A stretch of DNA of 64,000 nt from Roseiarcus sp963787135. GTDB lineage: Bacteria > Pseudomonadota > Alphaproteobacteria > Rhizobiales > Beijerinckiaceae. Shown one piece after another: positions 43,488 to 52,317 of this stretch; the first letter of the stretch is position 1, and each line of letters starts with the position of its first letter. The notes below the pieces were generated by a model. The model searched no databases, was not told the DNA's origin, and worked only from the letters and a program-made list of their open reading frames with translations. Where the stretch lies: positions 139,392 to 203,391 of the forward strand of contig CAWBBW010000013.1 of the NCBI GenBank assembly GCA_963787135.1, written 5' to 3'. The translations under genes were made by a program, and so were the position numbers.

Positions 43488-45308
43488 ATGGCGGAAGAGA
43501 TCCCCAAACCGCAGATCGCGCTTGATGCCGCGGGGAGCGCGATCGTCGATGGAGTCTACGAGCAGGTTACAGGAATGCTCTCCGCGCTCTGGGCGTCGAG
43601 GGAGCGCAACAAGATCCTCGCGCTTGGGATGGCCCTCACCGCGGTCGTGGGCGCGACGGCATACGCCCAGGTTCGTCTCAACGCTTGGAACCAGCCCTTC
43701 TACAACGCCTTGGCTCACAAGGACCTTTCCGAGTTCGTCCAGCAGCTTGGGGTGTTTGCCATGTTGGCCGGCGCCCTGCTGATTTTGAACGTTGCACAGA
43801 TGTGGCTCAACCAGACAAGCAAGGTCGTGCTGCGTCGGGGGCTGGTCGATGATCTCATGACGCAGTGGATGGCGCCCAGCCGGGCGTTCCGCCTGTCGAA
43901 CGCCGGGGAGATCGGCGCCAATCCCGACCAGCGCATCCAGCAGGACGCGGGGCATCTGACGGATCTGACGACGGATCTCGGCATCGGCCTTCTGCAGTCG
44001 ACCCTTCTTCTTTTGAGCTTCATCGGCGTGCTCTGGATCCTGTCCGACCGCATGGTCCTGACGTTCAACGGCCATTCCCTGGTGCTGCCTGGATACATGG
44101 TCTGGTGCGCTCTCACCTATTCGGTCGTGGCTTCGTTCGTGAGCTGGCGGGTCGGCCGCCCGCTGATCGACCTCAACGCTGAACATTATGCCCGCGAAGC
44201 GGATTTCCGCGTCGCCGTCGTGCGGGTGAACGAGGCCATCGACGGCATAACCCTCTATGAGGGCGAACCGGACGAGAGACGCCGGCTTGGCGCCGTTTTC
44301 GAGTCGGTCCTCGGCGTCTCGCGGCGGATTGTCGGCGCGGTGACCCGGTTGACCTGGGTCACCGCCGGCTATGGCTGGTTCACGATCGCCGCGCCGATCC
44401 TGGTCGCCGCTCCCGCTTACTTCCGTAGCGAGATGAGCTTTGGCGAGCTGATGATGATCGTCGGCGCCTTCAATCAGGTGCAGCAGGCGCTCCGGTGGTT
44501 TGTCGATAATTTTTCCAGCATCGCGGACTGGCGGGCGACCCTCCTGCGCGTAGCGAGTTTTCGCAAGGCGGTTCTGGCGATGGACGAACTCGGCCATTCG
44601 ACCAGCCGTATCAACTTCGAGGAAGGGGAAAGCGAATCGATTCTCCTCGACAAGCTTAAGGTCGCTGCGCACGACGTCTGCATCAGGCTCGGCGAGCCGA
44701 GCGCGGAACTCAAGCCGACCGAGCGGGTGCTCGTCTCGGGCGACACCGGCGAGAGCAGAGCCCTTTTTTTCCGGGCGATCGGAGGGCTTTGGCCGTGGGG
44801 TAGCGGCCGGATCACCTATCCGGCCCGCCGGCACATCATGTTCGTTCCGATCCGGGCCTACGTCCCGCCCGGATCTTTGCGCGAGGCGGTCGCCTACCCG
44901 CATTCGTGCGATAAATTCGAGAACGAGGCGATCGACAAAGCGATCGCCTCCGTTGGGCTGGGACATCTGACCCCACCCTCCGAGGGGCCGGAGCGATGGG
45001 ACCATTGGCTGACCGATGAGGAAAAGCAGCGCCTAGCCATCGCCCGCATCATCCTGCACAGGCCGCGGTGGGTGGTGGTCAATGACGCGCTCGATATGCT
45101 CGATCCGGAATGGCGGCAGCGGATCGCGGCCATGTTGAAGGATGAACTGAGCGACATCGGCGTCATCAATATCGGTCGCGAACGGTTCGAAGCCGGCATG
45201 TTCTCCCGCACCTTGCGGTTGATGATTGATCCGCATGGGCCGACCATGACGCGCGGCGGCGATTCGAGCGCGTCCGGCGCTTCGCCCGAAAACCTTTCCG
45301 CCAAGTGA
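43488..45308 (+). CDS. SbmA/BacA-type ABC transporter with degenerate ATPase domain
   Basis: The 606-residue fusion of a SbmA/BacA/YddA-like transmembrane domain (six helices; RLNAWNQPFYNALAHKD is a family hallmark) and a C-terminal ABC domain. Key ATPase residues are altered: Walker A reads SGDTGESRALFF (no invariant Lys; expected G-x-G-K-S/T) and Walker B reads WVVVNDALDML (Asn-Asp in place of Asp-Glu). The signature region is LTDEEKQRLAIARIIL. Such a domain probably does not hydrolyse ATP normally. Relatives import peptides or export long-chain lipids. It leads the glucan operon (10 nt before the GH144-like gene), so a role in glucan or oligosaccharide movement is conceivable. Confidence 0.9.
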   Translation: MAEEIPKPQIALDAAGSAIVDGVYEQVTGMLSALWASRERNKILALGMALTAVVGATAYAQVRLNAWNQPFYNALAHKDLSEFVQQLGVFAMLAGALLILNVAQMWLNQTSKVVLRRGLVDDLMTQWMAPSRAFRLSNAGEIGANPDQRIQQDAGHLTDLTTDLGIGLLQSTLLLLSFIGVLWILSDRMVLTFNGHSLVLPGYMVWCALTYSVVASFVSWRVGRPLIDLNAEHYAREADFRVAVVRVNEAIDGITLYEGEPDERRRLGAVFESVLGVSRRIVGAVTRLTWVTAGYGWFTIAAPILVAAPAYFRSEMSFGELMMIVGAFNQVQQALRWFVDNFSSIADWRATLLRVASFRKAVLAMDELGHSTSRINFEEGESESILLDKLKVAAHDVCIRLGEPSAELKPTERVLVSGDTGESRALFFRAIGGLWPWGSGRITYPARRHIMFVPIRAYVPPGSLREAVAYPHSCDKFENEAIDKAIASVGLGHLTPPSEGPERWDHWLTDEEKQRLAIARIILHRPRWVVVNDALDMLDPEWRQRIAAMLKDELSDIGVINIGRERFEAGMFSRTLRLMIDPHGPTMTRGGDSSASGASPENLSAK

Positions 45309-45318
45309 AGGATCGTCG

Positions 45319-46617
45319 ATGCCTGCCTCAGCCAAAGCCAAAGCTCATCGTACGTCCTCGCGGGGAGAGCATCTCTCCGACGAGGCCCTGCTCGATATCG
45401 TCCAGCGTCAGGCGTTTCGCTACTTCTGGGAAGGCGCGCATCCTGGCAGCGGGCTTGCGCGCGACCGTTCGGGGCGGCTGAAGGATCCGGCCGACGATGC
45501 TATCGCGATCGGCGGTTCCGGCTTCGGCGTTATGGTCTTGATCGTGGCCAGTGCGCGTCAATGGGTTACGCGAAAGCAGGCGCTCGATCGGCTTTCGCTG
45601 ATGCTCGACCGCTTGGAGCCGGCGACCTGCTATCACGGTCTCTACCCGCATTTCATGCACGGGGACACGGGAGCGACGCTGCCTTTCAGTCGCAAAGACG
45701 ACGGCGCCGACCTTGTCGAATCCGCGTTCCTGTTCCAGGGCTTGCTCTGCGCGCGCGCCTATTTTGACAGCGATACGCCGGGTGAGAAGCGCCTTCGCGA
45801 TCGCATCGGCTATCTCTGGAGTGAGGCGGAATGGGACTGGTACACGCAGGGCGGCAAGACCGCGCTCACGTGGCACTGGAGCGCAAACAACGGTTTCGCC
45901 CTCAATCACCCCGTCCGCGGTTGGAACGAGTGCCTGATCGCCTACATTCTGGCGGCTTCCGCGCCGCGGTACTCCGTCCCGGCGGAGGTCTACCACGAGG
46001 GCTGGGCGCAGGGGCGGGAGTTCGTCAATCGGCGGACTTTCGAGGGCGTCGAGCTTCCGCTCGGCCCCGATTGGGGGGGGCCGCTCTTTTTCACGCATTA
46101 CTCCTTCTCCGGCGTCGATCCGCGCGGCTTGAGTGACAACTACGCCGACTATTGGGCGCAGAATGTCAGCCACACGCGGATCAACTACGCCTACTGCGTG
46201 CGCAATCCGCACGGCTACAAGGGATACGGCCCCAATTGCTGGGGCCTGACCGCCGGGGATTCTGTGCGCGGCTACGTGGGACATGCTCCCGACCACGACG
46301 TCGGCGTCATCACGCCGAGCGCGGCCTTGTCGAGCTTCGTCTACGCGCCCGAGGAGGCGATGGCCGCGTTGCGTCATTTCTATGAAGACCTCGGCGACTG
46401 GATCTGGGGACGCTACGGTTTCGTCGACGGATTCAGCGAGCAATACGAGTGGCGCGCCGACAGCTATCTCGCGATCAGCCAGGGGCCGATCGTCGTCATG
46501 ATCGAGAACTACCGAAGCGGGCTCATCTGGAACTTGTTCATGGGGATCCCCGAGATCCAGGCCGGAATGAAGAAGCTCGGCTTCAAGAGCCCGCACTTCG
46601 ACCGCCCGGCAGCATGA
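45319..46617 (+). CDS. GH144-like endo-beta-1,2-glucanase
   Basis: A 432-residue (alpha/alpha)6-barrel protein of the glycoamylase (PF10091)/GH144 family. Landmarks are ALLDIVQRQAFRYFWEGAHP, SGLARDRSG, DAIAIGGSGFGVMVLIVASA, then SAFLFQGLLCARAYF, HWSANNGFALNHPVRGWNEC, WGGPLFFTHYSFSGVDPRGL, CWGLTAGDS and MIENYRSGLIWNLFM. GH144 members cut beta-1,2-glucan to short sophorooligosaccharides. No signal peptide is evident, so it may act on imported glucan. It overlaps the next gene by ATGA and follows the ABC gene by 10 nt: a true operon. Confidence 0.88.
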   Translation: MPASAKAKAHRTSSRGEHLSDEALLDIVQRQAFRYFWEGAHPGSGLARDRSGRLKDPADDAIAIGGSGFGVMVLIVASARQWVTRKQALDRLSLMLDRLEPATCYHGLYPHFMHGDTGATLPFSRKDDGADLVESAFLFQGLLCARAYFDSDTPGEKRLRDRIGYLWSEAEWDWYTQGGKTALTWHWSANNGFALNHPVRGWNECLIAYILAASAPRYSVPAEVYHEGWAQGREFVNRRTFEGVELPLGPDWGGPLFFTHYSFSGVDPRGLSDNYADYWAQNVSHTRINYAYCVRNPHGYKGYGPNCWGLTAGDSVRGYVGHAPDHDVGVITPSAALSSFVYAPEEAMAALRHFYEDLGDWIWGRYGFVDGFSEQYEWRADSYLAISQGPIVVMIENYRSGLIWNLFMGIPEIQAGMKKLGFKSPHFDRPAA

Positions 46618-47996
46618 CCGCTTTGGACGCCTGGATCGAGGACGAAGCGCGCTTTGCCGCGCGCGAAATGATGCGCGCGATCTCCGCAACGGACATCGTC
46701 AAGAACCGGCCCGGCTTCGGTCAGCGGGTCATTCCGGCGCCGGGCTCGGTGCTCGCTTCGCCCGTCCCCGCCGCCTATGACCCCGATCCCGATTATTTCT
46801 TCCACTGGCACCGCGACTCGGCCATCGTCATCGACGCGCTACGCGTGGCGTTTGCGGAGGGCTGGCTGGATGGGGAGGCTGTTGTCCGGTTCCGCGAGTT
46901 CGCGCGTTTCAACCAATCCTTGAGGAATGTGGATGGCCGGGAATTTCTCGCGAGGAGTAAATTCAGGGACATAGTCCAGCCGTCCTATCTACAATATCTG
47001 CGCCCCGACGCGGAAATCGCCGCCGTCAACGGGGACGCCCTGCTGGCGGACGTGCGCGTCAATGCGGACGGGACGCTGGATTTCACCCGCTGGGCGCGCC
47101 CGCAAAATGACGGACCGCCGCTTCTGGCGCTGGCGCTGATGCGCTGGCAGAGGCGACCGGAACTGAACGGCGACCTTCGCGACAGCCTCAACGCGCTTAT
47201 CGGCGCCGACCTCGAGTTTACGCTTTCGCGCGCGAACACGCCTTGCTTCGACATCTGGGAGGAGGAGAACGGTTTTCACTATTTCACTCAGCTCGTTCAG
47301 GCTGAAGCGCTTGCGCGCGGCGTCGCATGGCTGACGCGACTCGGCGATGACTCTTCCGCCCGCGCCTGCGCGGTCGCGGCGCGCGCGATCGCCTCCCGCC
47401 TTGATGAGCTTTGGGACGCGACGGCGGGTCATTACCGCTCTCGAGCCGGGGTCGAGAACGGCGATCCGCTTAAAGAGCGCGACATCGCGGTCGTCCTCGC
47501 GACGCTTTGCGCCAGGCGCGAGGCCGGGCCACATAGCGTGCTCGATCCAAGATCGCAGGCGACGCTCGCCACGCTGGAGGATTTTTTCGGGGCCGAATAC
47601 ATCATCAATCGCGGCCGCGACGGGCCTGCGATGGGGCGCTACCCCGGCGATGTTTATTACAGCGGCGGCGCCTGGTATGTTTCGACGCTCGCCGCCGCCG
47701 AGTTCTATTACCGTCTCGCTGCGGCGCTCGCCTCCGGCGCCGAACTGCCGGCGACGCCGGAGAATTTAGGCTTCCGGCGAGTCCTCGGAGGGACACCGGC
47801 AGGCGCCGCCTTCGCCCGCGGCGACGCCTTCATGGCGACCGTGCGCGCCTTTACGCCGCCGAGCGGCGAACTCTCGGAGCAGTTCGACAGGACCACGGGC
47901 GCGCAGACCTCCGCCAAGCGTCTGGCGTGGAGCTATGCCGCTTTCGTCACCGCCGCCGCCAGCCGGGGAGAGGCTTGCGCGGCCATGCGAGCTTGA
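46614..47996 (+). CDS. GH15-family glucoamylase-like protein
   Basis: A 460-residue (alpha/alpha)6-barrel enzyme with fungal-glucoamylase-like motifs: YFFHWHRDSAIVIDALRVAF, NTPCFDIWEEENGFHYFTQL (catalytic acid Glu in the E-E-N-G segment) and PGDVYYSGGAWYVSTLAAAE. The C terminus LSEQFDRTTGAQTSAKRLAW holds the base Glu in S-E-Q. Such enzymes release glucose from alpha-glucans; in this operon it could act on branches or on another glucan. No signal peptide. The start is at ATG 46614, overlapping the GH144-like stop. Its last 50 nt overlap the convergent phosphorylase gene. Confidence 0.85.
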   Translation: MTALDAWIEDEARFAAREMMRAISATDIVKNRPGFGQRVIPAPGSVLASPVPAAYDPDPDYFFHWHRDSAIVIDALRVAFAEGWLDGEAVVRFREFARFNQSLRNVDGREFLARSKFRDIVQPSYLQYLRPDAEIAAVNGDALLADVRVNADGTLDFTRWARPQNDGPPLLALALMRWQRRPELNGDLRDSLNALIGADLEFTLSRANTPCFDIWEEENGFHYFTQLVQAEALARGVAWLTRLGDDSSARACAVAARAIASRLDELWDATAGHYRSRAGVENGDPLKERDIAVVLATLCARREAGPHSVLDPRSQATLATLEDFFGAEYIINRGRDGPAMGRYPGDVYYSGGAWYVSTLAAAEFYYRLAAALASGAELPATPENLGFRRVLGGTPAGAAFARGDAFMATVRAFTPPSGELSEQFDRTTGAQTSAKRLAWSYAAFVTAAASRGEACAAMRA

Positions 47997-50900
47997 CGCC
48001 CTTGTGCGACGGGGCCAGGCACGGCTTGACGAGCCGCTTGCCGAAGTCGCGGCGCATTCCGAACAGATGGCGGACGAGGACGTTCGTGTAGAGGCCCGGA
48101 CCGCTCGAATAGACCCGCCAGCCGCCGTCGACCGCAATCTCCCCAGCTCTGACCCGGGTCCATTCGGCGCTCGCCTGATAGCGATCCCGGAAGGCGGCGT
48201 CGCTACTGCTGAAGTAGGCGTTGCGCTGCCGCAGCGACGCGTGACTCAGCCTGTCTGTGATCGCGATCGGATTGGCGATCAGAAGCGCCTCCCATAAAGC
48301 CTCGGCTTCGCCGAGATCGCTCATCGCCTCCGCGTAGCGCAGGTGCGAATGCGTGTACATGAGCCCGATCTCACGGCCGAAGAACGCGGCCGATTCCGCT
48401 CGCCGGAAGATTTTCTCCGGTCCGCCATGGTAGGCGATTGGCTTCTCCATCAGACGCGCGCCATCGGAATACAGGAGGTGCTTGCGGATGAGGCCGAGGC
48501 AGCGGCGCAACTCGGCCCTGGTAAAGATCCCTCCGATAATTCCCTGCGTCATCGGCAGCAGCGAGAAAGAGAGGCCGGTCTGCGAATCGCTCGGGTGAAG
48601 CAACAATTCCGGCGGGCCACCTTCCGGCGCGAACACGCCATAGCCCGCGACAACGCCGTCGCGAACGAGAAAGCGATTGAAGTCCTTGCGCATCGCTGCC
48701 GCGGTCGCGTCGAAATCCTTCGCCCGCTTCGCTCGCCCGGCCCGGCGCAGGATTTCCGCATAGCGGCGGAGCTGTTCGTAAAGAAGCTCGACGGTCCAGC
48801 TGCTGACCATCCAATCGCGCTTCGTCGGATCGACCGGCTGAAGCGAATCGTTCCAGTCGCCGTTGCCGTAACGAATGAGATGCGTGCCCGGTACGAAACG
48901 CTCCACGACTGTCGCGAACAGCTTGTCGACATGCGCGGAGACTGCGTCGGCGTGATCCGTCCTCCTGAAGTCGTCCTCGCGCCGCCACGCCACGGGCTCG
49001 TCGAGAAAAGCGAGGTCTCCGGTCGCCTCGACATAGTCGCAGAGAGCCTTCAATGGCCAGACGATGACGTCGCCATGCGATTCCCTGTCCTGCACCTCCG
49101 AATAGGGCTCGAGCATGAACCATTGCGGCCAGTCGCCCCGCCTGTCGTATTGCTGGGCGAAGAGAATGCGCAGAATTGTCCTGGCCGCTTCGTCGTGCTC
49201 AAGGGTCAGAAAGAACTCCAGCGGCCCCTGGCAGACATCGCGCGTGCCCCACGCGCCGCCGGTGTACTGCTCGAGGCCGTGCGGGACCGTCAGGTGGATC
49301 ATCGCGTCGTGCGCGAGCCAGGGCAAGATCGTGTCGAGCGCCTTCGCGTCCGCGTCCTGGCGCCGGCTCTCGATGCGGATCGAGCGCGTGAGCTTGCGCC
49401 AGAAGCGATCGGCGGACGCTGCCATCGCAGCATCGTCGACCGGCTTTGCATATTTTGTGGCCAGCGCCTTCGCCCGTGCGCCGTCGGTCATCGAGCCGAC
49501 GACGGCAAAGACGAATTCATTCGTCGGCTTCGTTCGAATCGCGGCGTAGCCGCCGCTGCGGCTTTTGCCATCGAGATAGAGCAGTTCGTCGCCACCGACC
49601 GCCTCAACGCGCCGCGGCGTGCTGGTGACAAGGTAATAGGCGGCGTCCGGATATTGCCGGCCCCAGCGATCCTCCGGATCCGGGCGGAACACGAATTGCT
49701 TGCGGCGCGAGTCGATCTCCATTCGCCCCGCATGAGCAAATTCACGCTCGCCGAGAACGAGCTGGCCAAAGACAAGGAGGCGGCAGGGCCTCCCCTCGAC
49801 CGTCACCCGCCACTGCATCGCCGGCTGGTCGCCGGCCACGACCGCCGCGACGGTGATGGTTCGCTCCCCCAGCCGATAGATCCAGCGGCAATCGCCGAGC
49901 CCCATCTCGAAGGCGGACGGCACAGTGAGCAGCCGCCATCCGTCTTCCATCTCTACGAGCATCCGGAGCCCGCTGCCGCGGGTGATGTTGTAGGGATCGC
50001 GCGAGACGGAAAAGAGCTTGTGAAAGGAGGTGTTGCCGATAGTCAGTTGCGCGCCGAAGACGCCGTGCATCCAGCACGTCGCGCACAGGAGATCGTCGTC
50101 TGGCAACATGGCGTCGCCGCTGCGCAACAAGGCGCCATGCCGCCGTGCGACCTGACGCTCCTTGTTCGCCAGGACGACGTGACGGCTATAGTTTCGCCTG
50201 GGCGTGAAGAACGACAGAACCTCGCCCTCGAGTCGCTCGACATGCGTTCGTCGCCGGTAGCGAGCAGCGATCGGCTTTTCCTCCAGGCCATCGGCGACGA
50301 AAGACGGCGCATTGGCTAGCACGCTCCGCGCGGGGTCGACGAGGGGGAGCAGAAGCGGCTCAAAGTCACGAGCGGCGCGTTCGACAGCGTCAATGACGGA
50401 GAGGTCGGCGTCGGACGACGCCAAAGGATGGTCAGGCTCATAAGTTCCGAAAAAAGTCCAACTCGCCGCGCCGCCGGGCGCGAGCGTCGCCGGCGCACAT
50501 TGCAGGCCCGCGCAGGCAGTCTCGTACTGGAGGCGCTGGGAGCGAAGGTTCTCGCCGAAAGGAAGCCTGAGGCCGTCGGCGTCTCGACAGTCCGGCCCCA
50601 TTACCTGGCGAAAATCGGTGGCGAAGCCGGCGACGCCTCCGAGACAGCCATGCGCCGCCCAGGGATAGGCGCCCCCCTGCGACAGGTTCTGGCGGCTCAT
50701 CAGCACCTGGCCGATGCGGGGATGAGCGGCGACGTGATGATCCAGGTATTGGCACGCGTAGGCTTCGTTGTTCATAAGGAAGCCCTGGTCGCCGAGGCCG
50801 AGATCCTGAATAAGGATGGCGTCGCAGGCCAGTTCGCTATCGCGGTGGTTGAGGACATCCACCCGCCACAGCCAGACGTTCGACTGCGGATGGAGCCAAA

Positions 50901-51233
50901 GCGTGACGCTGTGGCGGACGCCGCTTTGTTCTCCCTCCCAGACGATGCGATCGGCGCCGGCGCCCATCGGAGCCCGGCCCCGGTTCCGATGATCGACAAC
51001 ACGGAAGGCTTCGCGCCGCCCAGGCGCAGAAACATGCGCGCCATGCCGTCGGCGAGAGGCGAGGCTAGGGTCTGATTGATCATGATCCTGCGGTTGGCCG
51101 CCGCATGCTCGATCGCGAAGATCGCCCCGCTCGGCAGCAGGCTGACCGCGAGTCCCGCGCCAGTGGCGATCTGCGTCAGGTCAAGATCGCCACTGCGCGG
51201 GGTACGGAAGATTTCGGTCGAAGAAACCGGCAT
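47947..51233 (-). pseudogene. 1,2-beta-oligoglucan phosphorylase (GH94), frameshifted
   Basis: The first frame from ATG 51233 (TAGAGLAVSLLPSGAIFAIE; ASPLADGMARMFLRLG) ends in nonsense after about 90 codons. The next frame continues from about 50967 (GADRIVWEGEQSGVRHSVTL, RVDVLNHRDSELACDAILIQ, NNEAYACQYLDHHV) through a full GH94 C-terminal half with RYGNGDWNDSLQPV (Asp catalytic region), SSWTVELLYEQL and FGREIGLMYTHSHLRYAEAM. Rejoined it has about 1,095 residues, the usual length of sophorooligosaccharide phosphorylases. One base is missing or gained near 50960-50970 in GGCGCCGGCGCC. The enzyme releases glucose-1-phosphate from beta-1,2-glucooligosaccharides. Confidence 0.88.
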
Positions 51234-51435
51234 GGCCTATCCATGGCCTATCACTGTGATCAGGGAGTTCTCCTCGCTCCACGAGGAATGCGCCCAGGTT
51301 AGTCTATCCTGTGACGCGCAGCCCGTCGCGGGTCCACGAAATTTCTTGGTATACAGCCAGACAGAATTGGAGAATCGCGAAAAATCGCTCTCGGCGAGGC
51401 CACCGCGCTGCAAGAGTCGATATTTCCTTTCCGTT

Positions 51436-51470
51436 TTTCAAAAATCATGATAATCTCCTGATTTTCGAAA
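51436..51470. promoter_or_regulatory. 12-bp operator-like inverted repeat
   Basis: TTTCAAAAATCA (51436-51447) and TGATTTTCGAAA (51459-51470) are reverse complements with one mismatch in 12, separated by 11 nt; arm centres are 23 nt apart, about two helical turns. The dyad lies 37 nt before the HTH gene at 51508 and in the divergent region ahead of the phosphorylase gene. It is a likely operator for one or both; the protein that binds it is unknown. Confidence 0.5.
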
Positions 51471-51507
51471 CCAGCGCCGCGATCCGTGGCGGAAAGGAAA
51501 AGCGCAG

Positions 51508-52026
51508 ATGATTGCTGAGACAGTTTCTAAACCAAGGCGGCCTCGGCTCAACCCCTACACCAAGGCCCTGCGGCGGGAGCGCATTTTCTCGCGGCGGCGC
51601 CTGGGCTGGCCCTATTCGGAGATCGCGCGCGAAGAGGGGTTGAGCCAAGAGCGAGTGCGCCAGATCGTCATCGAGGCGCTGGAGCGGCAGGGGATCGACC
51701 GGCCGGCGGACCATGCGATGCTCCAGATGGTCCGCCTCGAAAAAGCGCATGAGGTCGCGGCCGAGGCGCTCGCCGCCGGCGACCTGAGCGCGATTGCGCC
51801 CTACCTTGGCGTTCTCGAGAGACTCGATCGGTACGCACAGATCGGAGCGGCGAAACAAGCGCCGGCGTACGACGACGCGGCGCGCGAAAGACTGCTCGCC
51901 AAATTGAACCGCGTCGCCGCCCGCATCGACGCCCAAGACGCCCGCAAGGCGGCGAAGCTGGCCGCAGCTACCACACAAGAGGCCCCGCCAGGTGCGGCAG
52001 ATCTTGATTCTGGCTCAAGTCTTTGA
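51508..52026 (+). CDS. Helix-turn-helix protein (sigma-70 region-4-like)
   Basis: The 172-residue protein has a basic start (KPRRPRLNPYTKALRRERIF), then RLGWPYSEIAREEGLSQERVRQIVIEAL, a region-4-type HTH of the sort that contacts DNA in sigma factors and in phage/plasmid regulators. The remaining helical, Ala-rich part (AEALAAGDLSAIAPYLGVLE) probably oligomerises. AGGA lies 9 nt upstream of ATG 51508. The 12-bp dyad at 51436-51470 sits immediately in front, suggesting autoregulation. It precedes lexA by about 290 nt. Function unknown. Confidence 0.72.
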   Translation: MIAETVSKPRRPRLNPYTKALRRERIFSRRRLGWPYSEIAREEGLSQERVRQIVIEALERQGIDRPADHAMLQMVRLEKAHEVAAEALAAGDLSAIAPYLGVLERLDRYAQIGAAKQAPAYDDAARERLLAKLNRVAARIDAQDARKAAKLAAATTQEAPPGAADLDSGSSL

Positions 52027-52048
52027 CAAACAAGGACAATGGATTTTC

Positions 52049-52145
52049 ATTTCCTTGTCCTGAACTTTCATTTCCTTGCGCCCGGCTTTCATTTCCTTGC
52101 GCCTGGTTTTCGTTTCCTTGCGCCTGATTTGCAAATCCTTGCGCC
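52049..52145 (-). repeat. 21-nt tandem repeat array, locus 2 (five units)
   Basis: TCCTTG occurs at 52052, 52073, 52094, 52115 and 52136, an exact 21-nt period. Read on the minus strand, the unit is GGCGCAAGGAAATGAAAACC, the same as in the array at 26401-26504 but in opposite orientation. The array lies between the HTH gene and the lexA promoter. A long plus-strand frame through it gives a heptad-like pattern (FHFLAPG), a by-product rather than a gene, because lexA starts further on. Confidence 0.88.
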
Positions 52146-52213
52146 GCGCCCCCCGGTCGTCGTCCTGGGGCGCGGGGCGGCTCGCTGCGTCCCCATTACA
52201 GATTCCGCTTGCC

Positions 52214-52228
52214 GAACACAGCGTGAAC
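52214..52228. promoter_or_regulatory. LexA box 1
   Basis: GAAC-ACAGCGT-GAAC is a perfect match, in reverse complement, to the alphaproteobacterial SOS box GTTC-N7-GTTC. It lies 90 nt before the lexA start. LexA is expected to bind it and repress its own gene until cleaved after DNA damage. Confidence 0.85.
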
Positions 52229-52239
52229 GATTAGGCTTT

Positions 52240-52254
52240 GTTCGCGATTTGTTT
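52240..52254. promoter_or_regulatory. LexA box 2 (one mismatch)
   Basis: GTTC-GCGATTT-GTTT matches GTTC-N7-GTTC except for the last base. Its centre is 26 nt from that of box 1, so both could be occupied on the lexA promoter. Confidence 0.6.
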
Positions 52255-52317
52255 ACGGCGCGCGGCGATTCTGTCCCTGCGCGCCGATTCTCCAAGAGCG
52301 AGCGGCCGGAGACCCAC

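Noticed and set aside
43485..45005. Minus-strand open frame of 506 codons
   Set aside because: Mirror of the SbmA/BacA-type gene; His/Asp/Arg-rich composition with no domain.
48343..50319. Plus-strand open frame of 658 codons
   Set aside because: Entirely antisense to the phosphorylase gene, which has clear GH94 motifs; open only because of high GC and codon bias.
52039..52317. N-terminal extension of LexA through the second repeat array
   Set aside because: LexA proteins start at MLTRKQ; the extension is repeat-derived and crosses the LexA boxes.
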